NCBI RefSeq assembly: GCF_002157585.1
Contig: NZ_BDGB01000072.1
Span: 43,876 to 107,875, forward strand
DNA from: Lentilactobacillus parakefiri
Lineage (GTDB): Bacteria > Bacillota > Bacilli > Lactobacillales > Lactobacillaceae
Length of the DNA stretch: 64,000 bases
Reading direction: 5' to 3'
The stretch's first letter is position 1, and each line of letters starts with the position of its first letter. The notes under the pieces are model-generated. The model did no database searches, was not told where the DNA came from, and worked only from the letters and a program-made list of their open reading frames with translations. Positions 7,828 through 16,861 of this stretch are shown piece by piece. Position numbers and translations under genes: made by a program.

Positions 7828-9858
7828 TTAATCAGTCGTAATGGTTTCATTATATTTTAAATACTGTGATAATTGTACATTTTCTGGCTTTTTCTGCCAG
7901 TCTTGGTGAATCGTCAAAGTTTGGGCCTCCTGATTGGCAACTTGTAAAATGTTCAAGTCGCCAACCGGATCAGCTACTTTAAAATCTGGCATCCCGGATT
8001 GCTTACTGCCAGTGATGTCACCTTGACCGCGTAATTCCAAATCCTTTTGGGACAGGAAAAAGCCGTCGGTACTGCTGGCAATCGCGGTCATTCTTTTTTT
8101 GCCAAGCTCATTTTTAGGATCGGCAATTAAAATACAGTAGGACTGTGTGTCGCCACGGCCAACCCTGCCGCGAAGCTGGTGAAGCTGTGCCAAGCCAAAG
8201 TGGTCGGCATCAAATATCAGCATCGTATTAGCATTGGTGACGTCCACACCAACCTCGATCACGGTTGTCGCCACGAGAACTTGAAATTGGTTACTTTTAA
8301 AGTCGGCCATGGCAGTATCCTTTTCTTCATCAGACATTCGGCCATGTAAGAGACCAACTGAATATTGCGGTTCAAAAATCGCTTTGAAACGGTCAAATAT
8401 TGCCATCGCATTCTTCATGTCAACAGCTTCGGATTCTTCAATCAGCGGCGTGACGACATAGACTTGATTGCCGAAATCGAGCTGCTTTTTGACAAACCGA
8501 ATCGCACTGTCGGTTTTCGCTGACGTAATCCAAGTCGTCTTAATCGGCTTTCTGCCCTTTGGTAGTTCATCGATCACGGAGACATCCATATCGCCATACA
8601 TAGTGATTGCCAACGTTCGCGGAATTGGCGTGGCGGTCATCGCCAGCATGTTGGTACTGTTTCCCTTCAACCGCAGAGCTTGTCGCTGGTTGACACCGAA
8701 TCGATGCTGTTCGTCAATCACTGCCAAGCCAAGATCGTGATAATCGACTTGATCCTGGAATAAGGCGTGAGTGCCGACAATCAGGTTCACTTCACCATCG
8801 GCAATTCGCGGCAGCATGGCCTTACGGGCCAGCCCTGTCGTTGCCCCGGTCAATAAGGCGATATTCACATCGAATTTTTCGAATAGCTTGGCAAACGTGT
8901 TAGCATGCTGTTCGGCTAAAATTTCAGTTGGTGCCATAATGGCGGCCTGCTTGCCAGCACTGATTGCCGCTAAAATGGCGATTGCGGCAACAACCGTCTT
9001 ACCACTGCCAACATCGCCTTGAAGCAATCGATTCATTTCAAGTGGTTCTTTCAGGTCAGTCAAAATTTCATTGACAACCTTATTTTGGGAATTGGTTAGT
9101 TTGAATTTTAATTGACCTGTAAACTGTTTAACCAGCTCGGCATCATAGGCAACTTTGGCTGCTGGATCCGGCTTTCGATGGCGCTGTTTTAAAATCTGGA
9201 TTTTCATCGCAAATAAGAAAAACTCCATGAACTTAGCCGTCCGAAAGGCTTTTTGGGCTGCTAGGGGTGAGGTTGGAAAGTGAATATTTTGAATGGTATC
9301 GTGAAAGGACTCCAATCGATACTTAGTGCGAATTGGCTCGGGAATGACATCCACCAGCTGATTTTGGTATTCATCAAACCCAAGTCTAATCAATTGCTTA
9401 ATGGTATTTTGTTTGACTTCTTTATTGCTCGGATAAATGGAATCGTAAGTGTCGCTTTTTTCGCCGTTTAAGATTTTCATCCCCTGAATCTGGTTGCGAC
9501 TGCGATCGAAGGTGCCAAAAATAATCACTTGGGCTTCCAGCTCGAGCTGTTTTTTCAACCAAGGTTGATTAAAAAAAGTAACGTTGACGATCTCATCATT
9601 AATCTTGAGATGAAACCCGAGACGACTTTTACGGCGACCAAAAAAACGAACGGTTGGTTCACTAATCACCGTACCTTTGACAGTGACTTTTTGGCCATCA
9701 ACCGCGGTCCTTAAATCTTTTAGTGATAAATCATCATATCGGCGGGGATAGTAAGTCAGTAAGTCATTAATGGTATTGATTCCAAGCTTATTGAGCGCGA
9801 TAAGCCGCTTTTCGCCGACTCCTTTAAGAACCCCAACCGAATCGCTTAAACTGGCCAA
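7828..9858 (-). CDS. recG: ATP-dependent DNA helicase RecG
   Basis: Branch-migrating helicase that regresses stalled replication forks and processes Holliday junctions. 676 residues: N-terminal wedge (OB-fold) domain, then superfamily-2 motifs: Walker A GDVGSGKTVVA, DEQHRFG, TATPIPRT, and the C-terminal QLRGRVGRG. The start is set at TTG 9858 (L-ASLSDSVGVL) because AAAGGAGGGG precedes it by 5-7 nt; an upstream in-frame start at 9912 would add 18 unconserved residues. It follows fakA; the sdaAB/sdaAA genes found between them in Bacillus are missing. Confidence 0.97.
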   Translation of the reverse strand: MASLSDSVGVLKGVGEKRLIALNKLGINTINDLLTYYPRRYDDLSLKDLRTAVDGQKVTVKGTVISEPTVRFFGRRKSRLGFHLKINDEIVNVTFFNQPWLKKQLELEAQVIIFGTFDRSRNQIQGMKILNGEKSDTYDSIYPSNKEVKQNTIKQLIRLGFDEYQNQLVDVIPEPIRTKYRLESFHDTIQNIHFPTSPLAAQKAFRTAKFMEFFLFAMKIQILKQRHRKPDPAAKVAYDAELVKQFTGQLKFKLTNSQNKVVNEILTDLKEPLEMNRLLQGDVGSGKTVVAAIAILAAISAGKQAAIMAPTEILAEQHANTFAKLFEKFDVNIALLTGATTGLARKAMLPRIADGEVNLIVGTHALFQDQVDYHDLGLAVIDEQHRFGVNQRQALRLKGNSTNMLAMTATPIPRTLAITMYGDMDVSVIDELPKGRKPIKTTWITSAKTDSAIRFVKKQLDFGNQVYVVTPLIEESEAVDMKNAMAIFDRFKAIFEPQYSVGLLHGRMSDEEKDTAMADFKSNQFQVLVATTVIEVGVDVTNANTMLIFDADHFGLAQLHQLRGRVGRGDTQSYCILIADPKNELGKKRMTAIASSTDGFFLSQKDLELRGQGDITGSKQSGMPDFKVADPVGDLNILQVANQEAQTLTIHQDWQKKPENVQLSQYLKYNETITTD

Positions 9859-9928
9859 CCTGACCCCTCCTTTAACTGTGATATAAATAAAAGCTTGGCC
9901 AGTTTTGACCAAACTTTTACGAATTTGT

Positions 9929-11638
9929 TTATTCGACCGAAATTAAGAATGGGTAAACTGGCTGGTCCCCTTCATGAATTTCAACTTCCAGTTCGTCATC
10001 CAGCTCCAAAATACCGGCCTGGACCTTTTCAGCGGCCTTCTGGTCGGCACCTTCGCCGTAAATAATTGTGATCGCTTCACTATCATCATCGAGCATCTTT
10101 TTGACCATCTGAATAGCAGTGTCGATCAGATCATCGCCAGCCGTGGCAATGTCACCATCGACGATGCCCATGAACTGATCTTTTTTGATATCCAAATCAT
10201 CAATTTTGGTATCTCGAATAGCGGTGGTGACTTGGCCAGACTTAACCGTTGGCAAATTATCTTCCATTGCCTTTTGATTATCTTCCAGTGAATTTTCAGG
10301 ATTAAACCCAAGCATGGCAGTAATGCCCTGTGAAATGGTCTTTGAATGAACAATCACTGTCGGAATATCCACCACCTTGGCAGCTTGCTCAGCAGCCAGG
10401 AAGATATTTTTATTGTTTGGCAGGACGATCGCTTGCTTCGCTTTGGTATTCTGAATCGCGTTAACAATGTCTTCGGTACTTGGGTTCATTGTTTGACCGC
10501 CGCTGACAATATAGTTAGCGCCTAAACTTTCGAATAGTTGGTTCAACCCTTTACCCGAAGAGACCGAAATAATGGCCGTGTCTGAAGTTGGTTGCTGGGT
10601 GCTGATACTTTCGGCTCTTTGAATTGGTGAGGCGTCTTCGTGGCTGTCCTCATCTTCTTCAATGATGGTTTCTTGTTGGAGCCGCATGTTATCAACTTTG
10701 ACGGTTGCCAAATCCCCAAATTCCTGACCCCAGGCGAGGACCTTGCCGGGATGTTCAGTGTGGACGTGGACCTTAACAATGTCATCATCATTGATCACTA
10801 ACAGCGAATCACCAAGTTTGGCCAGGTAATCATAAAAAGTCTGGTAGTCAAATTTATGATCAACCTCTCGACCCTTGCCGATTCGAACCATAATTTGCGT
10901 ACAGTAACCGTACACGATGTCTTCTGGATTTAGTTTGCTCTGAACGCTTTGATCGGCGACTTTAATCATCTGATTCATTTCAGCATCATTCGGCTGATAT
11001 TCGCCAGACTCCGCTTCGTTTCGACCATTCAAAACATCATCGAAGGCCTCCAATACAAATACCAATCCTTGACCACCAGAATCGACAACGCCGACCTGTT
11101 TAAGAACCGGCAGCAAATCCGGCGTTTTCTCCAATGCCGACTGAGAAGCTTGATAAATCGCATCCATCACGGCTACCACATCATTGGTTGTGGAAGCGGC
11201 CTTCTTACCGGCAGTTGCGGCCATTCGAACAACCGTCAAAATGGTTCCTTCAGTTGGCTTCATGACGGACTTGTAGGCAATCTCCGTTCCAGCAATAAAA
11301 GCATCAGAAATATCTTGCGCACTCAGGGTTTGCTTTCCTTCAGTTGATTTGGAAAAGCCGCGGAAAATCTGCGATAAAATAACCCCTGAGTTGCCTCGGG
11401 CACCCATTAAGAGTCCCTTAGCCAAAGCAGCGGTTAAGTCGCCAACGTTTGTCTTGACGTCTTTGTTGACGTATTTGTACCCAGAAGCCATTGACAGGCT
11501 CATGTTGGTCCCCGTGTCGCCATCTGGAACTGGAAATACGTTCAGTGAATTGATAAAATCAGAATTTTTATTTAATTTAGTTGCGGCTGCTTGAACCATT
11601 GCCGTAAATTCGGTGTTGGTAATTTCTGTAACTTTCAA
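9929..11638 (-). CDS. fakA: Fatty acid kinase ATP-binding subunit FakA (YloV)
   Basis: Kinase subunit that phosphorylates fatty acids bound to a FakB (DegV-family) partner, making acyl-phosphate for phospholipid synthesis, so it acts in the same pathway as PlsX three genes downstream. 569 residues: DhaL-type nucleotide-binding domain (about 1-200) with the NVFPVPDGDTGTN metal/ATP motif, a central domain, and a C-terminal DegV-like domain (about 340-569). Two consecutive TTG codons (11641, 11638) follow GGAGG; the second has the better spacing (8 nt). An ATG at 11665 lacks a site. No fakB is nearby. Confidence 0.93.
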   Translation of the reverse strand: MKVTEITNTEFTAMVQAAATKLNKNSDFINSLNVFPVPDGDTGTNMSLSMASGYKYVNKDVKTNVGDLTAALAKGLLMGARGNSGVILSQIFRGFSKSTEGKQTLSAQDISDAFIAGTEIAYKSVMKPTEGTILTVVRMAATAGKKAASTTNDVVAVMDAIYQASQSALEKTPDLLPVLKQVGVVDSGGQGLVFVLEAFDDVLNGRNEAESGEYQPNDAEMNQMIKVADQSVQSKLNPEDIVYGYCTQIMVRIGKGREVDHKFDYQTFYDYLAKLGDSLLVINDDDIVKVHVHTEHPGKVLAWGQEFGDLATVKVDNMRLQQETIIEEDEDSHEDASPIQRAESISTQQPTSDTAIISVSSGKGLNQLFESLGANYIVSGGQTMNPSTEDIVNAIQNTKAKQAIVLPNNKNIFLAAEQAAKVVDIPTVIVHSKTISQGITAMLGFNPENSLEDNQKAMEDNLPTVKSGQVTTAIRDTKIDDLDIKKDQFMGIVDGDIATAGDDLIDTAIQMVKKMLDDDSEAITIIYGEGADQKAAEKVQAGILELDDELEVEIHEGDQPVYPFLISVE

Positions 11639-11667
11639 CAACTTGTCCTCCTTGGTCACTTGCATAA

Positions 11668-12030
11668 TCAGTCATTCATTATCTGAACGCCTTGAATGAT
11701 GACATTGACCGAATTTGCAGATACCCCAAGCATACTTTGCAGGTTATATTTAACCTTTGCTTGAACGTTTTTAGAAACTTCCGAAATCTTGTTGCCATAA
11801 GCAACGATAATATAAACATTCACTTCGATTTCATTGTCGTGTTGTTTAACCACAACACCCTTGAAATAGTTCTCGCGGTTTAAAATCGTGTTGACATTGT
11901 CTCTAAGCTGATTGCGACTTGCCATACCCACGACACCGTAATTATCGGTAGCGGCGCCCCCAACAACGTTTGCAATAACATTGTTGTCGATGTCAACTGT
12001 TCCGAATCTGGTTTTGATTTTGACGGCCAT
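11668..12030 (-). CDS. Asp23/Gls24 family protein (YloU)
   Basis: 120-residue member of the Asp23/Gls24 envelope-stress family, of the YloU type that always precedes fakA. It has the family core with two 'VxVxVYIIVAYG' and 'VNVIIQGVQ' strands. Its function is poorly defined; relatives lie on the cytoplasmic face of the membrane and affect envelope homeostasis. ATG at 12030 with GGAGG upstream. First gene of the fakA-recG-plsX-acpP run, divergent from rpmB. A second member of the family is at 32140-32577. Confidence 0.9.
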   Translation of the reverse strand: MAVKIKTRFGTVDIDNNVIANVVGGAATDNYGVVGMASRNQLRDNVNTILNRENYFKGVVVKQHDNEIEVNVYIIVAYGNKISEVSKNVQAKVKYNLQSMLGVSANSVNVIIQGVQIMND

Positions 12031-12131
12031 GTGCAGCAGCCTCCTTAATTTTCTATTAACCTTTAACGATAGTTAATATTACCACAATAACGCTAAAAAC
12101 CAAAGTAATCTTGACGGCGATCAGAGGACTG

Positions 12132-12149
12132 TCAAGTATAATTACTTGA
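12132..12149. promoter_or_regulatory. 18-bp perfect palindrome between the Asp23 gene and rpmB
   Basis: TCAAGTATAATTACTTGA has 7-bp perfect arms around TAAT. It contains a TATAAT on the plus strand and abuts a TTGACA (minus strand, 12130-12135) that could be the -35 of the Asp23-fakA operon. Position and symmetry suggest an operator shared by the divergent genes, but no known regulator consensus was recognised. Confidence 0.35.
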
Positions 12150-12159
12150 AAGAAAAGTA

Positions 12160-12188
12160 TTGCAATATCAATGTATCTATGATAAATT
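12160..12188 (+). promoter_or_regulatory. Possible rpmB promoter
   Basis: TTGCAA (12160-12165), 17-nt spacer, TAAATT (12183-12188), placing the start about 50 nt ahead of the rpmB ATG. Both hexamers match only four of six positions. An alternative TTGACG/TATAAT pair upstream has a 20-nt spacer. Confidence 0.3.
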
Positions 12189-12249
12189 ATTCTAGTGTAA
12201 TGAAACAGACTTTAACACTAAAATCAAAGAGAAGGGAGATTTGTTACCC

Positions 12250-12435
12250 ATGGCAAAGGATTTTATTAATGGTAAGCGTACCCACTTTGGTAACAAACGT
12301 TCACACGCTTTAAACTCAAGCCGTCGTACCTGGAAGCCAAATTTGCAAAAAGTTCGGATTCTTGTTGATGGCAAGCCTAAGAAGGTTTGGATTTCTGCCC
12401 GAACCCTTAAATCAGGTAAAGTTACCCGCGTATAA
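12250..12435 (+). CDS. rpmB: 50S ribosomal protein L28
   Basis: 61-residue large-subunit protein. The sequence has the family pattern: [19 protein letters not shown], then [10 protein letters not shown] and [14 protein letters not shown]. It lacks the Cys pairs of zinc-binding L28, so it is the C-minus form. ATG at 12250 follows GGGAG; an in-frame TTG three codons upstream is less likely. Monocistronic, transcribed against the surrounding genes, with its own terminator. Confidence 0.97.
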   Translation: MAKDFINGKRTHFGNKRSHALNSSRRTWKPNLQKVRILVDGKPKKVWISARTLKSGKVTRV

Positions 12436-12477
12436 CAATAACTTGGATCGATGTTAATCGGTCTTTTTTATTACCCT

Positions 12478-12536
12478 CAAATAGGGGCAACGCTTAGTAA
12501 ACCGAAAACGGTTGCTGAACGTTGCCCCTATTTTTT
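12478..12536 (+). terminator. rpmB terminator
   Basis: Inverted repeat AATAGGGGCAACG / CGTTGCCCCTATT with an inner hairpin (ACCG..CGGT) and a T6 tract at 12531-12536. It overlaps the end of the convergent thiN gene (stop at 12535) and could also slow transcription from that side. Confidence 0.85.
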
Positions 12537-13197
12537 AATTATATCGATTAATATCTTTACTTTGAATCACACACATCACCCCACTGCCAAACTTGAATTT
12601 AGCAGTATTCCCAACAAATTCATTGCTGGCCAAAGACATTGGGTGTTTCACTTGATAGTCATCTAACTGATACTTTTCGTCAAATAATGTCAAGTGATCC
12701 ATCGGCGTCAAGGCAACGAAGGCTAAGTACTTTTTATCAGACTCTTTTTCAATTTGATAAGTCCCTGGCAAAAAGAAGGTGATCGTGTTTTGCTTGTCAA
12801 TCATTCGAATTTTTGGTGCATATGGCTTGAAACGCGGTCCCAGGACCATCCACAGGTTAGCCAGAAAATGATCCAGCCGGCCACCTGTCGCACCATAAAT
12901 ATCAAGTCGATCAGCATGGTGTTCCTGCAAGGCGACCTTCAGCCCCAATTGAGTATCAGTATCGTCTTTTTCAGGAATCGATTGGCGGATATCTTTAATG
13001 TGGTTGCGAACCAACTGAAGTTCGGCAGGCTTCAAAGAATCAAAATCGCCAATCGCAACGAGTGGGTCGATTCCCCGCTCGATCAAATGGAGATTGCCTC
13101 TATCGATGCCGATCCAATCGCCTTTAATCTGTCCATTTTTTAGCTCGTCAGGCCAGAGGTCAATGGGGCCGCCAACCAATAGATTTAAGATCTTCAT
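12535..13197 (-). CDS. thiN: Thiamine pyrophosphokinase
   Basis: Transfers pyrophosphate from ATP to thiamine to make the cofactor TPP. 220 residues with N-terminal NLLVGGPIDLWPDEL, the GIDRGNLHL motif, GDFDSL and the DDTDTQLGLKVA segment, and GATGGRLDHFLAN, all typical. Its ATG overlaps the rpe stop region, so it is translationally coupled to rpe. It is the last gene of the coaBC-to-thiN run and ends against rpmB. Confidence 0.95.
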   Translation of the reverse strand: MKILNLLVGGPIDLWPDELKNGQIKGDWIGIDRGNLHLIERGIDPLVAIGDFDSLKPAELQLVRNHIKDIRQSIPEKDDTDTQLGLKVALQEHHADRLDIYGATGGRLDHFLANLWMVLGPRFKPYAPKIRMIDKQNTITFFLPGTYQIEKESDKKYLAFVALTPMDHLTLFDEKYQLDDYQVKHPMSLASNEFVGNTAKFKFGSGVMCVIQSKDINRYN

Positions 13198-13851
13198 TTA
13201 TTTGGTCGCATCCTTTATTGCTTTGATTCGGCTAACTGGATCATCGGCGTCAAAAACGTATGAACCGGCAACCGCAACCGTTGCCCCGGCTTGGTAAGCC
13301 CCAACAACGGTGTGATCATTGACGCCACCGTCAATTTCGATGTCAAAGTTCAAGCCTTCAGTTTTTTTCAACTCATTGAGTTCGGCAATCTTCTTAACCG
13401 TCTCAGGCAAGAACTTCTGGCCGCCAAAACCAGGGTTAACGGTCATCACGAGCACTTGGTCAACCATGTACAGCACGGGTTTTATAGCTGACACAGGCGT
13501 GCCGGGATTGATGACAACTTCGGCCTTGACACCCTTATTCTTGATCATTTGCAAAGCACGGTGAATATGGGGAGTTGATTCCACGTGGACCCCAATAATG
13601 TCGGCACCGGCATCGGCAAATTGGTCGATAAACCGTTCCGGTTGTTCAACCATCATGTGGACGTCTAAAACCATTTTGGTAATTGGTCGAATCGCTTTCA
13701 CCCAACCCGGCCCATAAGACAAAGCAGGCACAAATTGGCCGTCCATGATGTCGATGTGAAGCACTTCTGCCCCACCCTGGTCGACTTTTTCAATATCTTT
13801 TTGTAAATTAACATAATCTGCGCTCAAAATTGAAGGTGCAACTTTAATCAT
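13198..13851 (-). CDS. rpe: Ribulose-phosphate 3-epimerase
   Basis: Interconverts ribulose 5-phosphate and xylulose 5-phosphate; in heterofermentative lactobacilli this feeds the phosphoketolase pathway. 217 residues, TIM barrel: VAPSILSADY, HIDIMDGQFVP (metal-binding His/Asp), DVHMMVEQPE, VMTVNPGFGGQKF and DIEIDGGVND are all present. Start ATG at 13851 with GAGGAAG upstream; the open frame to 13866 has no site. Located between rsgA and thiN as in Bacillus. Confidence 0.97.
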   Translation of the reverse strand: MIKVAPSILSADYVNLQKDIEKVDQGGAEVLHIDIMDGQFVPALSYGPGWVKAIRPITKMVLDVHMMVEQPERFIDQFADAGADIIGVHVESTPHIHRALQMIKNKGVKAEVVINPGTPVSAIKPVLYMVDQVLVMTVNPGFGGQKFLPETVKKIAELNELKKTEGLNFDIEIDGGVNDHTVVGAYQAGATVAVAGSYVFDADDPVSRIKAIKDATK

Positions 13852-13862
13852 AACGAACTTCC

Positions 13863-14753
13863 TCACTTTTTATAATTTGGTTTCCGGTTTTTGATGTCGG
13901 TGTACAGTTGCAGGTAATTTTCATACCTGCTCTGCATGATTTCACCACTCGCCACTTCTTTTTTCACTTCGCAGTCCGGTTCATTGACGTGAACACAGCC
14001 CCGAAAACGGCACTTAACAGATGCCCGTTTGAATTCAGGGAAGTAATTGGCCAATTGCCGGTAATCAATCTCTAGGGTATCGTAGGACGAAAATCCTGGC
14101 GTATCCGCAATATAACCGTCGTTTACCCGCAGTAAAGCCACTTTGCGGGTGGTATGTTTACCACGATTCAATGCGGCCGAAATCTCACCGGTTGCGAGCT
14201 GTAGATCCGGTGCCAAGTGATTGAGAAGTGTCGATTTACCGGCACCCGTCTGTCCCATTATCACATTTTCTTTTCCTGAAAACAATTGCCGTAAATGGTT
14301 CAATGAATTTTGATCAAAGGCGGCGTCCGGCAGAATGACGTCGTAAGGAATCTTGGTGTATGCAGCAGCCAAATCTTTAAAATAGTGACGCTGTTCTTCA
14401 GACAATAAATCCGTTTTAGTGAAATAAATAATCGGCTTAATGTTGGCAATTTCCAGTGCAATCAACTGGCGGTCCAGTAAATTGCTGGAAAAGGCGGGCT
14501 GAGTCGTTGCCGTTGCCACAATTGCCTGGTCAATATTGGCAATCGGCGGCCGCACCAATGAATTCTTTCGTGGTAGCATCTTTAATATGTATCCCTTGTC
14601 GCCATCTTCCACTTGGAACTCAACGTCATCACCCACCAACGGTGTAATTTGACGTTTTCGAAAATTCCCCCTGGCACGTGTTCGATAAACTTTGCCTTCT
14701 GAGTGGACATCATAAAAGCCACTCAAAGACTGAAAAATCTTTCCCTGTTTCAA
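13863..14753 (-). CDS. rsgA: Ribosome small subunit-dependent GTPase RsgA
   Basis: Circularly permuted GTPase that checks maturation of the 30S subunit and releases assembly factors. 296 residues: OB-fold N-terminus, then GTPase motifs in permuted order (TKTD, GQTGAGKSTLLN, DTPGFSSYD), and a C-terminal zinc-binding region with Cys-rich CRFRGCVHVNEPDC. Start taken as TTG at 14753 after GAGGTG; the frame extends to 14777 without a site. Follows prkC/stp as in the Bacillus prpC-prkC-rsgA cluster. Confidence 0.95.
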   Translation of the reverse strand: MKQGKIFQSLSGFYDVHSEGKVYRTRARGNFRKRQITPLVGDDVEFQVEDGDKGYILKMLPRKNSLVRPPIANIDQAIVATATTQPAFSSNLLDRQLIALEIANIKPIIYFTKTDLLSEEQRHYFKDLAAAYTKIPYDVILPDAAFDQNSLNHLRQLFSGKENVIMGQTGAGKSTLLNHLAPDLQLATGEISAALNRGKHTTRKVALLRVNDGYIADTPGFSSYDTLEIDYRQLANYFPEFKRASVKCRFRGCVHVNEPDCEVKKEVASGEIMQSRYENYLQLYTDIKNRKPNYKK

Positions 14754-14821
14754 TTGATCACCTCGATAAAAAGTCACTTCCCTTATATTATAAGAGAAGT
14801 GACTTTGTTTTGCAGTAATTA

Positions 14822-16861
14822 TTAATGTGAATTATAGGTGACATTATTATCACGCATGATCGTTCGGCCATCACGGACCACTTTGTATTGGCCAACTTCA
14901 CTGCCTGACAGTTTAAATGGCAAGGTCACTTGCGTGTCTTTGGTAATCACCATTTGTTTGTAAACTGTCGACAAGCTGTGATCATGATCCTTCAAATAAA
15001 TCAACACCACGTTTTCATTTGAGCCAGAGGTACTCTCAGTCGATGCATCATCACTGGAGATCCCACTTTCATTCAACGTCGAGTCAGATGACGCTGCAGA
15101 ATTGTTGTCCAGATACGGAATGGTAATTTTAACGTTAAAGCTCTTCAGCTCATCCGAACTGTCCTTCTTAGGACCACGGGAAATCCAAACGGCAACATTG
15201 CCACCCTGTTGGATCGATTCATTCGCATTCGGTGATTGGCGAACCACCCGCCCCTTTGGTTGGTCGTCTGAATAAACGTAATCAAAAGTAGGATTAATTT
15301 CTACCTTATTTGAATATGAGACAACCTGGGCCTTGGTCATTCCGGTTAAATCTTTGAGGGTAATTCGTTTGACCCCGGTCGATACAACAAAAGTCAGTGT
15401 CTTCGTTGCCGGATTGAAACGTTTACCAGATTCAAAATCCTGCTGCAGGATCCTGCCAGAGCCAAATGAACTTGAAGGTGCGTTGCGTTTATGAACGGTA
15501 AAGCCTTCGTCTTCCAGCTTCTGTTTGACAACGTCATATTCCTGACCGACATAGTTGCCGACCCGAACCAGACGAGGCCCGGAACTCACCACCAAGCTGA
15601 CCTTAGTCCCCTTTTTAACCTTGGAAGATTCTTTTGGACTGGAGCTGATCACTCGGTGGCGATCGATTTTGTCACTACTCTGGTATTTGATATCACCGAC
15701 AACGAGGTCGGCATCCTTAATCTTGGCTTCGGCTTCAGTTTCCAGTGTCCCAGAGACAATTGGAACCGTCGTTTTACCGTTAGCGGAAACAATCATGTTC
15801 AATGCCATGATTATTAGCAGAACACCAACAATCCCCCCGATAAGCCACCATCGACGTCGACGCTTTTTCTTCGCTGGCTGCTTGTTATTTGTCGGCTGAG
15901 TTGCCTTTTCCTCACGCTTAGCCGGATTGGCAGCTGCTGAGGCGGTCGTATCAGCTAATGGCGAAAACGGCATAACCCGAGTTGCTTCGTCAACCGAATT
16001 TTGAGGCGGCTGAACCGTAAATTTCGGTTCGTTGGCCCGCGACTTGTCCAAAGAAGTGTTCAAGTCCGCTGCCATCTCATTGACGGTCTGATAGCGATCA
16101 TCCGGATCCTTGGCAGTGGCTTTCAGCACAACATTTTCCATTGCCTGTGGGATGCGGGGATCAAAGTCCCTAACCGAAGGCATTGGTGTCTGCGAGTGCT
16201 TAATCGCAATTGAAACGGCTGTATCACCATTAAAGGGTACTTTACCGGTTAAAATTTCGTAGAGAATAATCCCTAATGAATAGATATCCGACCGCGTGGT
16301 TGCCATCTGCCCCTTAATTTGCTCAGGAGACAGATAGTGAATTGAGCCAATAATCGAGCGGGTCTGCGTCATGGTATCTTCTGTACCGGCCCGTGAAATT
16401 CCAAAATCAGTAATCTTAATATAGCCGTTTTTATCGACTAGAATGTTCTGTGGTTTTAAATCACGGTGAATAATATTGTGGCGGTGGGCTTCACTGACAG
16501 CTGAGCAAATCTGCTCCATAATGTTGACGACTTCAGCGTAGGGAATTGGGAAATTATCTTTGATGTACTTCTTTAAATCTTCACCGTCAACAAACTCCAT
16601 GACCAGATACTGCATCCCTTCAACTTCGTCAACATCATAAATGCCAACAATATGGGGATTGTCTAGCTGAGTAGCCGCCATTGCTTCATGCTGAAAGCGT
16701 TTCTTGGCTTTGGGGTTATCACGAAAGTCCAAACGCAGCAGCTTGACGGCAACCTTTCGCTTCAAAATTAGATCTTCGGCCAGGTAAACGTCAGCCATGC
16801 CGCCTTCGCCCAAGCGACCGATAATTTCATAGCGCCCGTTTAATACGTAACCCTTATTCAT
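14822..16861 (-). CDS. prkC: PASTA-domain Ser/Thr protein kinase PrkC
   Basis: Membrane kinase that senses muropeptides or lipid II and phosphorylates cell-wall and division proteins. 679 residues: cytoplasmic kinase domain (about 11-275) with catalytic Lys40, HRDLKPQN (132-139) and DFG (152-154); a Thr/Ser-rich activation loop; juxtamembrane basic stretch KKKRRRR; transmembrane segment about 338-358; three PASTA repeats (about 363-427, 430-497, 498-563); then a Ser-rich linker and a C-terminal extracytoplasmic domain to 679. Its ATG overlaps the stp stop by 8 nt, so phosphatase and kinase are coupled. Confidence 0.97.
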   Translation of the reverse strand: MNKGYVLNGRYEIIGRLGEGGMADVYLAEDLILKRKVAVKLLRLDFRDNPKAKKRFQHEAMAATQLDNPHIVGIYDVDEVEGMQYLVMEFVDGEDLKKYIKDNFPIPYAEVVNIMEQICSAVSEAHRHNIIHRDLKPQNILVDKNGYIKITDFGISRAGTEDTMTQTRSIIGSIHYLSPEQIKGQMATTRSDIYSLGIILYEILTGKVPFNGDTAVSIAIKHSQTPMPSVRDFDPRIPQAMENVVLKATAKDPDDRYQTVNEMAADLNTSLDKSRANEPKFTVQPPQNSVDEATRVMPFSPLADTTASAAANPAKREEKATQPTNNKQPAKKKRRRRWWLIGGIVGVLLIIMALNMIVSANGKTTVPIVSGTLETEAEAKIKDADLVVGDIKYQSSDKIDRHRVISSSPKESSKVKKGTKVSLVVSSGPRLVRVGNYVGQEYDVVKQKLEDEGFTVHKRNAPSSSFGSGRILQQDFESGKRFNPATKTLTFVVSTGVKRITLKDLTGMTKAQVVSYSNKVEINPTFDYVYSDDQPKGRVVRQSPNANESIQQGGNVAVWISRGPKKDSSDELKSFNVKITIPYLDNNSAASSDSTLNESGISSDDASTESTSGSNENVVLIYLKDHDHSLSTVYKQMVITKDTQVTLPFKLSGSEVGQYKVVRDGRTIMRDNNVTYNSH

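Noticed and set aside
12111..12142. TTGACG...TATAAT as rpmB promoter
   Set aside because: The spacer is 20 nt, too long for a normal sigma-A promoter; the TTGCAA/TAAATT pair has 17.
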